Shown piece by piece: positions 1-7,711 of a stretch of 19,865 nt of DNA. The translations under genes were made by a program, and so were the position numbers. Below the pieces are notes generated by a model. The model was not told the origin of the DNA and ran no database searches. It saw only the letters and a list, made by a program, of their open reading frames with translations. Source of the DNA: an uncultured Neomegalonema sp. (lineage in GTDB: Bacteria; Pseudomonadota; Alphaproteobacteria; Rhodobacterales; Rhodobacteraceae). The stretch covers positions 1-19,865 of the forward strand of contig CALGNW010000149.1 in assembly GCA_937958345.1 (NCBI GenBank), in the 5' to 3' direction. Position 1 is the first letter of the stretch. Each line of letters opens with the position of its first letter.

Positions 1-1
1 A

Positions 2-715
2 GAGTTGAAATCAATCTGCGATGATCTCGGCATGCCTTTGATTTTTAAGGCAAGTTATGACAAGGCAAACCGGACCTCGATCCACGGCAAGCGCGGGATC
101 GGGCTGGAGGGCGCCCTGCCGGTCTTCGCCGAAATCAAGGAAAAGCTGGGTTTGCCCTGCATCACCGACGTCCACGAGGCCGACCACTGCGCGCGGGTGG
201 CCGAGGTGGTGGACGTGCTGCAAATCCCCGCTTTTCTGTGCCGTCAGACGGACTTACTGGTCGCCGCTGCCAAAACGGGTAAGGTCGTAAACGTGAAAAA
301 AGGCCAGTTTCTGGCCCCGTGGGACATGAAGAACGTCGTCGGCAAAGTCCGCGAGGCGGGTAATAATACCGTCTGGGCAACCGAGCGCGGCGTCAGCTTT
401 GGCTACAACACGCTCGTCACGGATATGCGTGCGATTCCAACGATGAAGCAGCAATGCGCCTGTCCGGTCGTGTTCGACGCAACCCACTCTGTGCAGCAGC
501 CCGGAGGCCTGGGCGGTTCATCAGGCGGCGACCGGACGATGGCCCCATTACTGGCGCGATGTGCCGTTAGTCTTGGCATTGCAGCGGTCTTTATTGAGAC
601 CCATCAGGACCCCGACAACGCCCCCTCTGACGGGCCAAACATGATACCGATCAACGGGATGCGGGACGTCCTGACCACCCTACAGGCGTTCGACAGGCTC
701 GCAAAGGGCCTGTGA
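2..715 (+). CDS. kdsA: 3-deoxy-D-manno-octulosonate 8-phosphate synthase, 5'-truncated by window edge
   Basis: Condenses phosphoenolpyruvate with arabinose 5-phosphate to Kdo-8-phosphate, the committed cytoplasmic step toward the Kdo sugars of LPS inner core. Visible family blocks include FKASYDKANRTS, ITDVHEADH, RQTDLLVAAAKTG, NVKKGQF, VVFDATHSVQ and FIETHQDPDNAPSDGPN, all characteristic of KdsA. The frame is open to the left edge, and the first visible residues align to roughly residue 40-45 of a protein of about 280 residues, so about 40 N-terminal residues and the start codon lie outside. The TTG at position 5 is an internal Leu codon, not the start. The residue that separates metal-dependent from metal-independent KdsA lies in the missing N-terminus, so the class cannot be decided here. 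The gene ends with TGA at 713-715, about 170 bp before lexA. Its presence fits the lipid A genes further right. Confidence 0.95.
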   Translation, partial: ELKSICDDLGMPLIFKASYDKANRTSIHGKRGIGLEGALPVFAEIKEKLGLPCITDVHEADHCARVAEVVDVLQIPAFLCRQTDLLVAAAKTGKVVNVKKGQFLAPWDMKNVVGKVREAGNNTVWATERGVSFGYNTLVTDMRAIPTMKQQCACPVVFDATHSVQQPGGLGGSSGGDRTMAPLLARCAVSLGIAAVFIETHQDPDNAPSDGPNMIPINGMRDVLTTLQAFDRLAKGL

Positions 716-792
716 CCGGCCCGAACCGCAGAGTAACGCCCATGTATCACCACCCGGCCACCGAGTAGCATTGTCCGCAACCCGCACAAGTC

Positions 793-807
793 GTTCTCAG
801 TTCGTTC
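793..807 (+). promoter_or_regulatory. LexA operator (SOS box 1), GTTC-N7-GTTC
   Basis: The sequence GTTCTCAGTTCGTTC is an exact match to the alphaproteobacterial SOS box GTTC-N7-GTTC. It ends 10 bp upstream of the predicted lexA -35 hexamer (818-823). An additional GTTC at 800-803 lies inside the spacer. LexA binding here would support autorepression. The match is seen directly; function is inferred from known alphaproteobacterial LexA operators. Confidence 0.8.
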
Positions 808-817
808 AAAAAAGGGT

Positions 818-846
818 TTGACACAAGGCATGAACCTAAATAGAAC
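818..846 (+). promoter_or_regulatory. lexA sigma70-type promoter (TTGACA-N17-TAGAAC)
   Basis: A perfect -35 hexamer TTGACA lies at 818-823, followed by a 17-bp spacer and a -10-like TAGAAC at 841-846. The predicted transcription start is near 853, giving a leader of about 30 nt before the lexA ATG at 885. The -10 lies inside SOS box 2, so LexA binding would block RNA polymerase directly. Confidence 0.7.
832..846 (-). promoter_or_regulatory. LexA operator (SOS box 2), overlapping the lexA -10
   Basis: On the plus strand this reads GAACCTAAATAGAAC, that is GAAC-N7-GAAC, the reverse complement of the alphaproteobacterial GTTC-N7-GTTC box. Read in the same orientation as box 1, both sites begin GTTCT. 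The two boxes face each other with 24 bp between them and flank or cover the promoter. Confidence 0.8.
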
Positions 847-884
847 GAAAAACGTAAAGGGAACCATGGCGGGAGACGCCTTCT

Positions 885-1589
885 ATGCTTACGAAAAAAC
901 AACATGAACTGCTGACATTCATCGACAAAAGAATTCAGGACACCGGCATTTCTCCATCATTTGATGAGATGAAAGAAGCGCTGGGACTCAAGTCGAAGTC
1001 GGGCATTCACAGACTGATTACCGCATTGGAAGAACGCGGCTTTTTAAGACGCCTGAGGCATCGCGCACGTGCGCTCGAGGTGGTCAAGCTTCCGGAAAAC
1101 GCATCGGCACGCGCAGTCGGAGGCTTCCGGCCTAACGTCATCGAGGGCGGTCGCGGCAAACAGGACACAACAGCGCAACGCCCGGTTGTCTCGTCAGGCG
1201 AATTCCGCGAAGTCCCCATGATGAACAAAATCGCCGCCGGCCTACCGATTGAAGCAGCGGAAGCCCACGCTGACACGCTTCATTTTCCAGCAGCGTTCAT
1301 GCCTGCCGCCGGCGAGCACTATGCTTTAACGGTAGATGGCGATTCAATGACAGGCGCAGGAATCAATGACGGTGATACGATCGTCGTGCAAAAATGCGAT
1401 ACTGCGCGCTCGGGGGAGATCGTCGTCGCTTATATCCACGAGGATAATAAGGCAACCCTGAAGACGCTGCGTATGAAAGGTGAATCGATTGCTTTGGAGG
1501 CGGAAAACCCCGCCTACGAAACGCAAATTTACGGTCCGGGAGCGGTAACGATTCAAGGAAAGCTTGTTGCTTTACTTCGAAGTTACTGA
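885..1589 (+). CDS. lexA: LexA SOS-response repressor and self-cleaving protease
   Basis: Transcriptional repressor of DNA-damage genes that cleaves itself when stimulated by RecA filaments. The 234-residue protein has an N-terminal winged helix-turn-helix (about 1-70, with SPSFDEMKEALGLKSKSGIHRL) and a C-terminal S24-type latent peptidase. The scissile Ala-Gly is A118-G119 in KIAAGLPI. The catalytic dyad is Ser154 in the GDSM motif and Lys193 in ATLKTL. The linker (about 70-110) is longer than in E. coli LexA, as is usual in Alphaproteobacteria. The ATG at 885 is preceded by GGGAG at 871-875 with good spacing, and its N-terminus MLTKKQHELL matches the family. Two SOS boxes and a strong promoter lie upstream, so it is probably autoregulated. 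The last 7 bp overlap the 3' end of comEC, which is convergent. Confidence 0.97.
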   Translation: MLTKKQHELLTFIDKRIQDTGISPSFDEMKEALGLKSKSGIHRLITALEERGFLRRLRHRARALEVVKLPENASARAVGGFRPNVIEGGRGKQDTTAQRPVVSSGEFREVPMMNKIAAGLPIEAAEAHADTLHFPAAFMPAAGEHYALTVDGDSMTGAGINDGDTIVVQKCDTARSGEIVVAYIHEDNKATLKTLRMKGESIALEAENPAYETQIYGPGAVTIQGKLVALLRSY

Positions 1590-3649
1590 TCGCTTTTGAA
1601 GGCAGCAGGAGATGCGGTTTCGATAAGAGGTCGTGTCCCGGCACTCAGCCGGACAGATAAAGAACTTGCTGAACCAATCACTGCGCGATCTATGATCGTG
1701 CAGTGCATTGTTTTATCACTACTGAATTGGATCTTCGGCGCAATAATAATCGCCCCTTCAGTGCACAATTTTTTCACGGCACTAAATGAACGGTTACGGA
1801 TTAGAAATACTTTCGTATTGTTAGTGGTCGTTCCCTGACACAGATTTTTCGCACAACGCCACTTCCTGCGGTTGAAAGCTTCAACTTGTTCTGTGTCACC
1901 CTCGCCGCTCCGACGTAACCATGTTTCTGCAGAATAACCCGAACTACGTTTTCGGCTAACCCAGAGAGATCCGTCGTCTAGGCGCCCGGCAATTAATTGC
2001 GCTTGTTCGGAAATAAACAAATCGGGATGGAGGGTGTTTCGCCAAAGCAGCACCCCAAAAATTAGGGGTATAAGCGCGAAGGTGCGCAATGGACCGCGCC
2101 AAATGAACAACCACAGTCCGCCGAAAGTGATTATCGCCAGCGCACTACTTTCGCCTGCGGGCACTGACCAAGCAGCCCCTTCAAAAGACGCAATGTAATT
2201 GGCTATCCACAATATATATCCGATTCCCCACCCAAGAACCGCAAGCCCCATACCAGACAATCCGAATGGAATGAGGACGGCGGTGAGAATAATCCCGGGC
2301 ATGATCCACAAGCCCATCACGGGCGTTGCGAGTATGTTAGCAGGCAATCCATAGGCAACGAGTCGGTTAAAATGATACGCTGCAAAAGGCATCGTCGCAG
2401 CGCCGGCAACAATGCTCGTCATCGCGGTTGCTTGGAGCGCAGTAAAGAACCGAGCGACCAAAGATGGGTTTTCGGCTCTGCTTCGCCAATACGATTTAGT
2501 TGCTTCGTAGCCGGCCACGAGGGCAGCGGCGGCAGAAAATGACATTTGAAAGCCGGCTTCAAAAAGGCTCTCCGGTCGAGCCAACAAAACAACGCAAGCA
2601 GCGGCGGCCAAACCGCGAAAAGTTACCGCAGGCCGATCAAGCAGAATCGCTGTAAAAGCAACAGCCGCCATCACAAATGCGCGCTGGGTCGCGACACCGA
2701 AACCAGCAAGGGCAAGATACCCGGCAGCAGCCGCCAAACCCGCAACCGCAGCGATCTTTTTGATCGGAACGCGGCTGGCGAAGCCGCCCAGCAGAGCAAG
2801 TCCAAACCGGACTAGCCAAAACATCAGCGTACTCATCAGCCCGATGTGCAGGCCCGAGATCGCAAGAAGATGGGCAAGGCCAGAATCACGCAAATCCTGA
2901 GTGGTCTTTGCGGTGATATGAGACTTTTCACCCACAATCAGAGCTGCCGCAACCGCTCCGGCATCTCCTTCAATTCTGGTGCGGAGCGCGAGCGAAATCT
3001 CCGACCGCAGCTTTGCCAACCAAAGGGATCGTCCAGATTCAGACTCCAGGATGCTTAATCCTCCACGCGCGTAACCAACGGCACCGATTTGGCGGAAAAA
3101 TGCCTGACGGGAGAAATCGAACGCACCGGGCGCGGCAGGGCCGGCAGGGGGGCTGAGAACGGCTCGCAAGACGATGACTGAACCGACCTTCGGAGGTGTC
3201 TTCAAGTCGATAAGTGACACCCTGATTTTGCGCGGCGTTGCTGAGACGTGGAGGCCCGACAGTTTCAGGCGATCTAACGTTACACGGGGTACTTCCGAGC
3301 GGGATCGATCTACGGCGACAATCCGTCCCGTTACCTGGCCTCGGAAATCACCGGTAAGCACGGGAGCATCAACCGAAGCAATCCGAAGCATGCCTGCGAG
3401 GTACCCGGTTGCAACAAGCCCGATTCCGGCAGATAGAAAAACGCCCAAAGCCATACCGCGTCGCCAGGCGGCAAAGTATCCTCCGCATCCGAGCAAGAAC
3501 AGACTTACCAGGGAAAGCGGCGGCAGGACGACCCAACCGCTCTCCAAGCGGACCCAAACACCGATACCAACAAAAGCCGGACACCAAAGAGCATACCGAC
3601 GGTGTTGCGCATCCCATAACCGCTTTACGGGAACACGCCCCTCGGCCAT
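1583..3649 (-). CDS. comEC: ComEC/Rec2-family DNA-uptake channel
   Basis: Predicted inner-membrane channel that carries single-stranded DNA into the cytoplasm during natural transformation. The 688-residue protein has N-terminal membrane segments (about 20-90), an OB-like DUF4131 region (about 95-190, ending in PGAFDFSRQAFFRQIG at 174-189), then the Competence-family polytopic core starting with the signature HLLAISGLHIGL (260-271). After about residue 550 there is a short soluble tail. The metallo-beta-lactamase-like domain with HxHxDH found in Firmicute ComEC is not visible, as is typical of alphaproteobacterial members. The start at 3649 has GGAGG four bases upstream. It diverges from gltX across 56 bp and converges on lexA with a 7-bp stop-to-stop overlap. 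The DNA for the C-terminal tail looks more AT-rich than its surroundings by eye. Whether the organism is actually competent cannot be told from this gene alone. Confidence 0.93.
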   Translation of the reverse strand: MAEGRVPVKRLWDAQHRRYALWCPAFVGIGVWVRLESGWVVLPPLSLVSLFLLGCGGYFAAWRRGMALGVFLSAGIGLVATGYLAGMLRIASVDAPVLTGDFRGQVTGRIVAVDRSRSEVPRVTLDRLKLSGLHVSATPRKIRVSLIDLKTPPKVGSVIVLRAVLSPPAGPAAPGAFDFSRQAFFRQIGAVGYARGGLSILESESGRSLWLAKLRSEISLALRTRIEGDAGAVAAALIVGEKSHITAKTTQDLRDSGLAHLLAISGLHIGLMSTLMFWLVRFGLALLGGFASRVPIKKIAAVAGLAAAAGYLALAGFGVATQRAFVMAAVAFTAILLDRPAVTFRGLAAAACVVLLARPESLFEAGFQMSFSAAAALVAGYEATKSYWRSRAENPSLVARFFTALQATAMTSIVAGAATMPFAAYHFNRLVAYGLPANILATPVMGLWIMPGIILTAVLIPFGLSGMGLAVLGWGIGYILWIANYIASFEGAAWSVPAGESSALAIITFGGLWLFIWRGPLRTFALIPLIFGVLLWRNTLHPDLFISEQAQLIAGRLDDGSLWVSRKRSSGYSAETWLRRSGEGDTEQVEAFNRRKWRCAKNLCQGTTTNNTKVFLIRNRSFSAVKKLCTEGAIIIAPKIQFSSDKTMHCTIIDRAVIGSASSLSVRLSAGTRPLIETASPAAFKSDQ

Positions 3650-3705
3650 AACGCCTCCAGTTTTCGCGCTCGGGGCTCCCGACCGGCCGTTTTAGGAATG
3701 GTATT

Positions 3706-5142
3706 ATGACCACTCAATCCGTCAAAACCAACGAAAGTAATGCGGTGGTAACGCGCTTTGCCCCCTCGCCAACCGGCTTTTTGCACATCGGCGGCGCTCG
3801 GACGGCGTTGTTCAACTGGCTGTTCGCCAAACACCATGGCGGTAAATTTCTATTGCGAATTGAAGATACCGACCGGGCGCGTTCAACTCCTGAGGCGACG
3901 GAAGCGATCTATGCTGGCATGCGCTGGATGGGCTTGGACTGGGATGGGGACGCCATCAGCCAATTCTCGCGCATTGACCGCCATGCTGCCGCTGCCAAGC
4001 GGATGCTCGATAATGGAAGCGCATATCGCTGCTATGCAAGTAAGGAGGAAATCGACGCCGCCCGCGAACTTGCAAAGGCCGAAAAACGTCCGCCTCGATT
4101 CGACAGCCCTTGGCGCGAAAAGACCGAGGGCGATTGGCCGGAAGACGCCCTCTATGCAGTGCGCTTGAAGGCCCCGACCGAGGGTAAGACAACCGTCGAA
4201 GATCAGGTCCAAGGGCAGGTCACTTGGGCGAACGATCAATTGGATGACCTTATCCTGCTACGTTCGGACGGCGTGCCGACATATATGCTCGCGGTCGTTG
4301 TCGACGATTTTGAGATGGGCGTTACGCACGTGATCCGCGGCGACGATCACCTGACCAATGCCGCACGGCAGACACTCATCTACGAAGGCTTAGGTTGGAA
4401 ACCGCCGATTTTCGCGCATATCCCGCTGATTCACGGTCCAGACGGATCAAAGCTGTCAAAACGCCACGGCGCGCTTGGCGTCGACGCATACGAGGACCGA
4501 GGCTATCTGGCCGAGGCGATGCGAAACTATTTGGCCCGGCTCGGCTGGTCACACGGCGATGACGAATTTTTTACGACCGAACAAGCCATCGAGTGGTTCG
4601 GACTTGATGCGATAGGAAAGTCCGCCGCCCGGTTTGATTTCGACAAACTGGAAAATCTTAACGGTCAACACATCCGAGCGGCGAGTGACATTCGCCTGAC
4701 CGAGGCGGCAACCGCCCGCTATGAGGCACGCGAAGGTCGACCTATGTCGCAGCGGCACAAGAAAGACCTGTCAGCCGCGATGCCGGGACTAAAAGAACGT
4801 GCCAAAACGCTCAATGAACTGCTTGATACAGCAGGATATATATTTGCAACGCGCCCACTTTCATTCGATGAAAAAGCTCAAAAGCAACTCACTGATGACG
4901 CGCGCGCAATGCTCGGTGAATTGACTTCGCACTTGCAGCAAGCTAGAGACTGGAGCACCGAAGAGCTTGAGACCATAACAAAAGCCTTTGCGGAACAGCG
5001 CGAGATAAAACTCGGTAAAATTGCACAGCCACTGCGTGCAGCACTTACCGGACGCGCAGTGTCGCCGGGGATTTACGACGTGATGGTCACTCTGGGGCGG
5101 GATGAGACGCTGGCTAGGATCAGCGATCAGTCCGTCACCTGA
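3706..5142 (+). CDS. gltX: Glutamyl-tRNA synthetase
   Basis: Charges tRNA with glutamate using ATP in the cytoplasm; class I aminoacyl-tRNA synthetase. The 478-residue protein shows the HIGH-type motif HIGG at 27-30 in PSPTGFLHIGGART, the FLLRIEDTDRARS block, and the KMSKS-type motif KLSKR at 249-253 in GPDGSKLSKRHG, followed by an anticodon-binding C-terminal domain. The Cys-rich zinc site of the E. coli enzyme is not present: YRCYASKEE keeps only one Cys. Alphaproteobacteria often carry two gltX copies and may need a non-discriminating enzyme that also charges tRNA-Gln; this sequence alone does not say which type it is. The ATG at 3706 is preceded by AGGA at 3694-3697. It is followed by gltA in the same direction after a 77-bp gap. 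Confidence 0.97.
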   Translation: MTTQSVKTNESNAVVTRFAPSPTGFLHIGGARTALFNWLFAKHHGGKFLLRIEDTDRARSTPEATEAIYAGMRWMGLDWDGDAISQFSRIDRHAAAAKRMLDNGSAYRCYASKEEIDAARELAKAEKRPPRFDSPWREKTEGDWPEDALYAVRLKAPTEGKTTVEDQVQGQVTWANDQLDDLILLRSDGVPTYMLAVVVDDFEMGVTHVIRGDDHLTNAARQTLIYEGLGWKPPIFAHIPLIHGPDGSKLSKRHGALGVDAYEDRGYLAEAMRNYLARLGWSHGDDEFFTTEQAIEWFGLDAIGKSAARFDFDKLENLNGQHIRAASDIRLTEAATARYEAREGRPMSQRHKKDLSAAMPGLKERAKTLNELLDTAGYIFATRPLSFDEKAQKQLTDDARAMLGELTSHLQQARDWSTEELETITKAFAEQREIKLGKIAQPLRAALTGRAVSPGIYDVMVTLGRDETLARISDQSVT

Positions 5143-5177
5143 TGGGCAAAGCTGACCAAGCCCGGATACGCAATCAG

Positions 5178-5208
5178 AGCGCCACGCGATCGCGTGCGAC
5201 GCTGTTTT
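5178..5208 (+). repeat. Palindrome/hairpin in the gltX-gltA gap
   Basis: A perfect 14-bp palindrome, CACGCGATCGCGTG, lies at 5183-5196. It is flanked by AGCG (5178-5181) and CGCT (5200-5203), which can extend a stem across an asymmetric internal loop. TTTT at 5205-5208 follows, immediately before the gltA Shine-Dalgarno. It could be an operator, a weak gltX terminator or an attenuator; only the symmetry is certain. Confidence 0.45.
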
Positions 5209-5219
5209 GAGGGATGTGC

Positions 5220-6518
5220 ATGACGACCGACACAGGAAAAACTGCGACTTTGACAGTCGATGGCGAGTCCATCGAACTCCCAATCTACGATGCCAGTGTC
5301 GGACCGTCTGTGATCGACGTCCGTGCGCTCTATAAGCATACTGGAAACTTCACATACGATCCCGGGTTCACATCGACCGCTGCCTGCGATTCGACCATTA
5401 CATATATCGACGGTGACCTCGGACAGTTGCTTTACCGCGGCTATCCGATTGATCAGCTTGCAGAGGACAGCCATTTCCTCGAGGTCTGCTACCTGCTTCT
5501 TTACGGTGAGCTGCCCGATCAGGCGAAGCTCGACGATTTCGAGAGCCGCGTTACCAACCACACAATGCTGCACGAGCAGATGACGAACTTTTATCGCGGA
5601 TTTCGTCGCGATGCACATCCAATGGCCATTGTTACCGGCGTCGTCGGCGCGCTTTCAGCATTTTATCACGACTCGACAGATATCCGTGATCCGATGCAGC
5701 GCGAGATCGCCTCGATCCGGATGGTCGCAAAAATGCCGACGATTGCCGCGTGGGCATACAAGTACTCTATCGGACAGCCGTTTGTTTATCCGCGAAACGA
5801 CTTGGATTACGCGGCGAACTTCATGCACATGTGTTTCTCGGTCCCGACCGAAAACTACGAGGTGAACCCCATCATGGCAAAAGCCATGGATCGGATTTTC
5901 ACTTTGCATGCGGACCACGAACAGAACGCGTCGACATCGACGGTCCGTCTTGCAGGGTCGTCAAATGCAAATCCGTTTGCCTGCATCGCAGCTGGTGTTG
6001 CCTGTCTTTGGGGTCCGGCCCATGGCGGAGCGAACGAAGCCGCACTGAATATGTTGCAGGAAATCGGCGACGTCAGCCGTATCCCAGAATTCATCGCCCG
6101 CGCGAAAGACAAGGACGATCCGTTCCGCTTGATGGGCTTCGGACACCGCGTCTATAAAAGCTATGACCCTCGCGCAAAGGTGATGCAGCAGACGGCGAAA
6201 GAAGTGCTGGAGTTAGTCGGTGTTGAAAACGACCCGATCCTCAAGGTTGCTCAGGAACTCGAAAAAATTGCGTTGGAGGATGAATACTTCGTCAAACGCA
6301 ATCTCTACCCCAACGTCGATTTCTATTCGGGCATCGTTTTGAGTGCGATGGGCTTCCCGACATCAATGTTCACCGCAATTTTCGCATTGGCTCGCACAGT
6401 CGGCTGGATTGCCCAGTGGAAAGAAATGATCGAAGACCCCGATCAGCGGATTGGACGCCCGCGCCAACTCTACACCGGCGCAGCAGAACGCAATTACGTT
6501 GCCGTCGACAAACGCTAA
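5220..6518 (+). CDS. gltA: Citrate synthase (type II, hexameric-type)
   Basis: Condenses oxaloacetate and acetyl-CoA to citrate, the entry step of the TCA cycle. The 432-residue protein has the expected length of Gram-negative type II enzymes and carries the catalytic triad: His268 in GPAHGGANEA, His309 in FGHRVYKSYDPRA and Asp367 in NVDFYSGI. HADHEQNASTSTVR is also diagnostic. An in-frame ATG exists at 5214, but the Shine-Dalgarno GAGGG (5209-5213) abuts it directly, whereas it lies six bases from the ATG at 5220, so 5220 (MTTDTGK) is chosen. It lies downstream of gltX with a palindrome just before the ribosome binding site. Its stop overlaps the lpxB stop by 4 bp in convergent arrangement, and a terminator-like hairpin lies about 90 bp past the stop, inside lpxB. 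Confidence 0.96.
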   Translation: MTTDTGKTATLTVDGESIELPIYDASVGPSVIDVRALYKHTGNFTYDPGFTSTAACDSTITYIDGDLGQLLYRGYPIDQLAEDSHFLEVCYLLLYGELPDQAKLDDFESRVTNHTMLHEQMTNFYRGFRRDAHPMAIVTGVVGALSAFYHDSTDIRDPMQREIASIRMVAKMPTIAAWAYKYSIGQPFVYPRNDLDYAANFMHMCFSVPTENYEVNPIMAKAMDRIFTLHADHEQNASTSTVRLAGSSNANPFACIAAGVACLWGPAHGGANEAALNMLQEIGDVSRIPEFIARAKDKDDPFRLMGFGHRVYKSYDPRAKVMQQTAKEVLELVGVENDPILKVAQELEKIALEDEYFVKRNLYPNVDFYSGIVLSAMGFPTSMFTAIFALARTVGWIAQWKEMIEDPDQRIGRPRQLYTGAAERNYVAVDKR

Positions 6519-7711
6519 GTTTTTGTTTCAAGGGCGGCCAGCACAGAACGGGCCGCACGTAACGAGGGTGAGACATCACCCTCGCCCAAAGCAGAAAAAG
6601 CCTTATCAAAGCCTGTGATCTGGTGGTCGCAGGCTTTTTTGTCTTCGATTAGTGAGATCAGAGCAGCCACCAACGCTTCTCCGTTACACTGATCCTGCCA
6701 ATACTCCGGCACGACCTTTTCGCCTGTGATGATATTCACAAGCGTTCCCGTATCGACACTCATCATGCGGCGTGCAATGAACTCGTTGAGCTTCGGCATG
6801 CGGTAACCAACCACCATCGGAACACGCAATGCTGCAAGCTCAAGCGTTACCGTACCTGACGCAGCCAATGCGAAGTCAGCGGCTGAAAATGCAGCGAATT
6901 TGCGCATCTCGGCTTCTTCAAACGACAGCCCGCGCGGGTCGAGAACATGCGTTTTGGCAGGCCAGTCCGCCACCATCGCGTCCACTTCGTCCGCTACGGC
7001 GCTGGCAACTGGGAGAACGATTTCCAGATTTGGGAAGCGCGCAGCAAGGCTGCTCGCCGCTTCGCCGAACGGCCCTCCCAACCGCGCGATTTCGCTGGTA
7101 CGACTACCCGGAGCAATTAAGAGAACCTGCCCGTCCCGCGAAATACCGAGTTCATCCCGCAAACTGGAACCGGCGTCCTTCGGCAAAGCGGCGACACGCT
7201 CGACGACAGGATGTCCGACAAAATCACAAACGAGGCCTTCCTTTTCGAAGTAAGGCGGCTCAAACGGAAAAAGTGCGAGCACACGATCAAGGTATCCCGC
7301 GAGCTTTCTGGCCCGCCACGGCTTCCAAGCCCAGACCGTCGGCGCGACATAGTGAATTAAAGCACTTTTGGGAGATTTTATTCTCACTCTCTTCGCTAAA
7401 ATTCCCGAAAAAACCTGCGCATCTATTGTGACAAGCGCGTCGGGCTTTGCCGCTTCAACAGCCTGCGTCGCGAGGTCCAAGCGGTTCCGAATACGGCGAA
7501 GGTGCGGAATGAGCTCAACCAATCCCATCACAGCGATATCCTGCATCGGAAAGATCGGTTCCAAGCCTTCAGAGATCATCGCTTCTCCGCCAACGCCGGT
7601 GATCTTAACCGCACCATTCGTTTCTTCGCGCAATCGCCGCATAAGTGCGGCCCCCAAACGATCACCTGAGCTTTCACCGGCCAGAATAAATATGTGCGGA
7701 GGTGCTGTCAT
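6515..7711 (-). CDS. lpxB: Lipid-A-disaccharide synthase
   Basis: Joins UDP-2,3-diacylglucosamine and lipid X to form the beta-1,6-linked lipid A disaccharide on the cytoplasmic face of the inner membrane; GT19 glycosyltransferase. The 398-residue protein starts FILAGESSGDRLGAALM, with the GESSGD motif at 12-17, and contains YVAPTVWAWKPWRARKL, LALFPFEP and a C-terminal ALAASGTVTLELA block, all typical of LpxB. The ATG at 7711 shares its A with the stop codon of lpxI (TAATG), so translation is probably coupled. This is the last gene of the long minus-strand cluster. Its stop overlaps the convergent gltA stop by 4 bp. A segment encoding part of its C-terminal region doubles as an inverted repeat followed by T residues on the opposite strand. 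Confidence 0.97.
   Translation of the reverse strand: MTAPPHIFILAGESSGDRLGAALMRRLREETNGAVKITGVGGEAMISEGLEPIFPMQDIAVMGLVELIPHLRRIRNRLDLATQAVEAAKPDALVTIDAQVFSGILAKRVRIKSPKSALIHYVAPTVWAWKPWRARKLAGYLDRVLALFPFEPPYFEKEGLVCDFVGHPVVERVAALPKDAGSSLRDELGISRDGQVLLIAPGSRTSEIARLGGPFGEAASSLAARFPNLEIVLPVASAVADEVDAMVADWPAKTHVLDPRGLSFEEAEMRKFAAFSAADFALAASGTVTLELAALRVPMVVGYRMPKLNEFIARRMMSVDTGTLVNIITGEKVVPEYWQDQCNGEALVAALISLIEDKKACDHQITGFDKAFSALGEGDVSPSLRAARSVLAALETKT
6608..6640 (+). terminator. Intrinsic terminator-like hairpin for gltA, inside lpxB
   Basis: On the plus strand AAAGCCTG (6608-6615) and CAGGCTTT (6630-6637) form an 8-bp stem with a 14-nt loop, and the T run extends to 6640. The T run follows the stem only in the plus direction, so it is oriented to end transcripts from gltA, whose stop is at 6518. 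It lies wholly within the lpxB reading frame on the other strand. Confidence 0.6.

Noticed and set aside
723..737. Possible third SOS box, GAAC-N7-TAAC
   Set aside because: One core mismatch and about 80 bp from the -35; kept only as a remark in the SOS finding.
866..907. Short frame of 13 codons beginning ATG GCG GGA just upstream of and overlapping the lexA start
   Set aside because: It follows a purine-rich stretch but has no recognisable content, overlaps lexA out of frame, and the real lexA start has its own Shine-Dalgarno. A regulatory leader peptide cannot be supported from one sequence.
3174..3695. Plus-strand open frame of about 170 codons
   Set aside because: Lies antisense to comEC, has an Arg/Thr/Pro-rich low-information protein and no family motif; a shadow of the real gene.
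6829..7431. Plus-strand open frame of about 200 codons
   Set aside because: Antisense to lpxB with no recognisable domain; its composition is that of an antisense reading.
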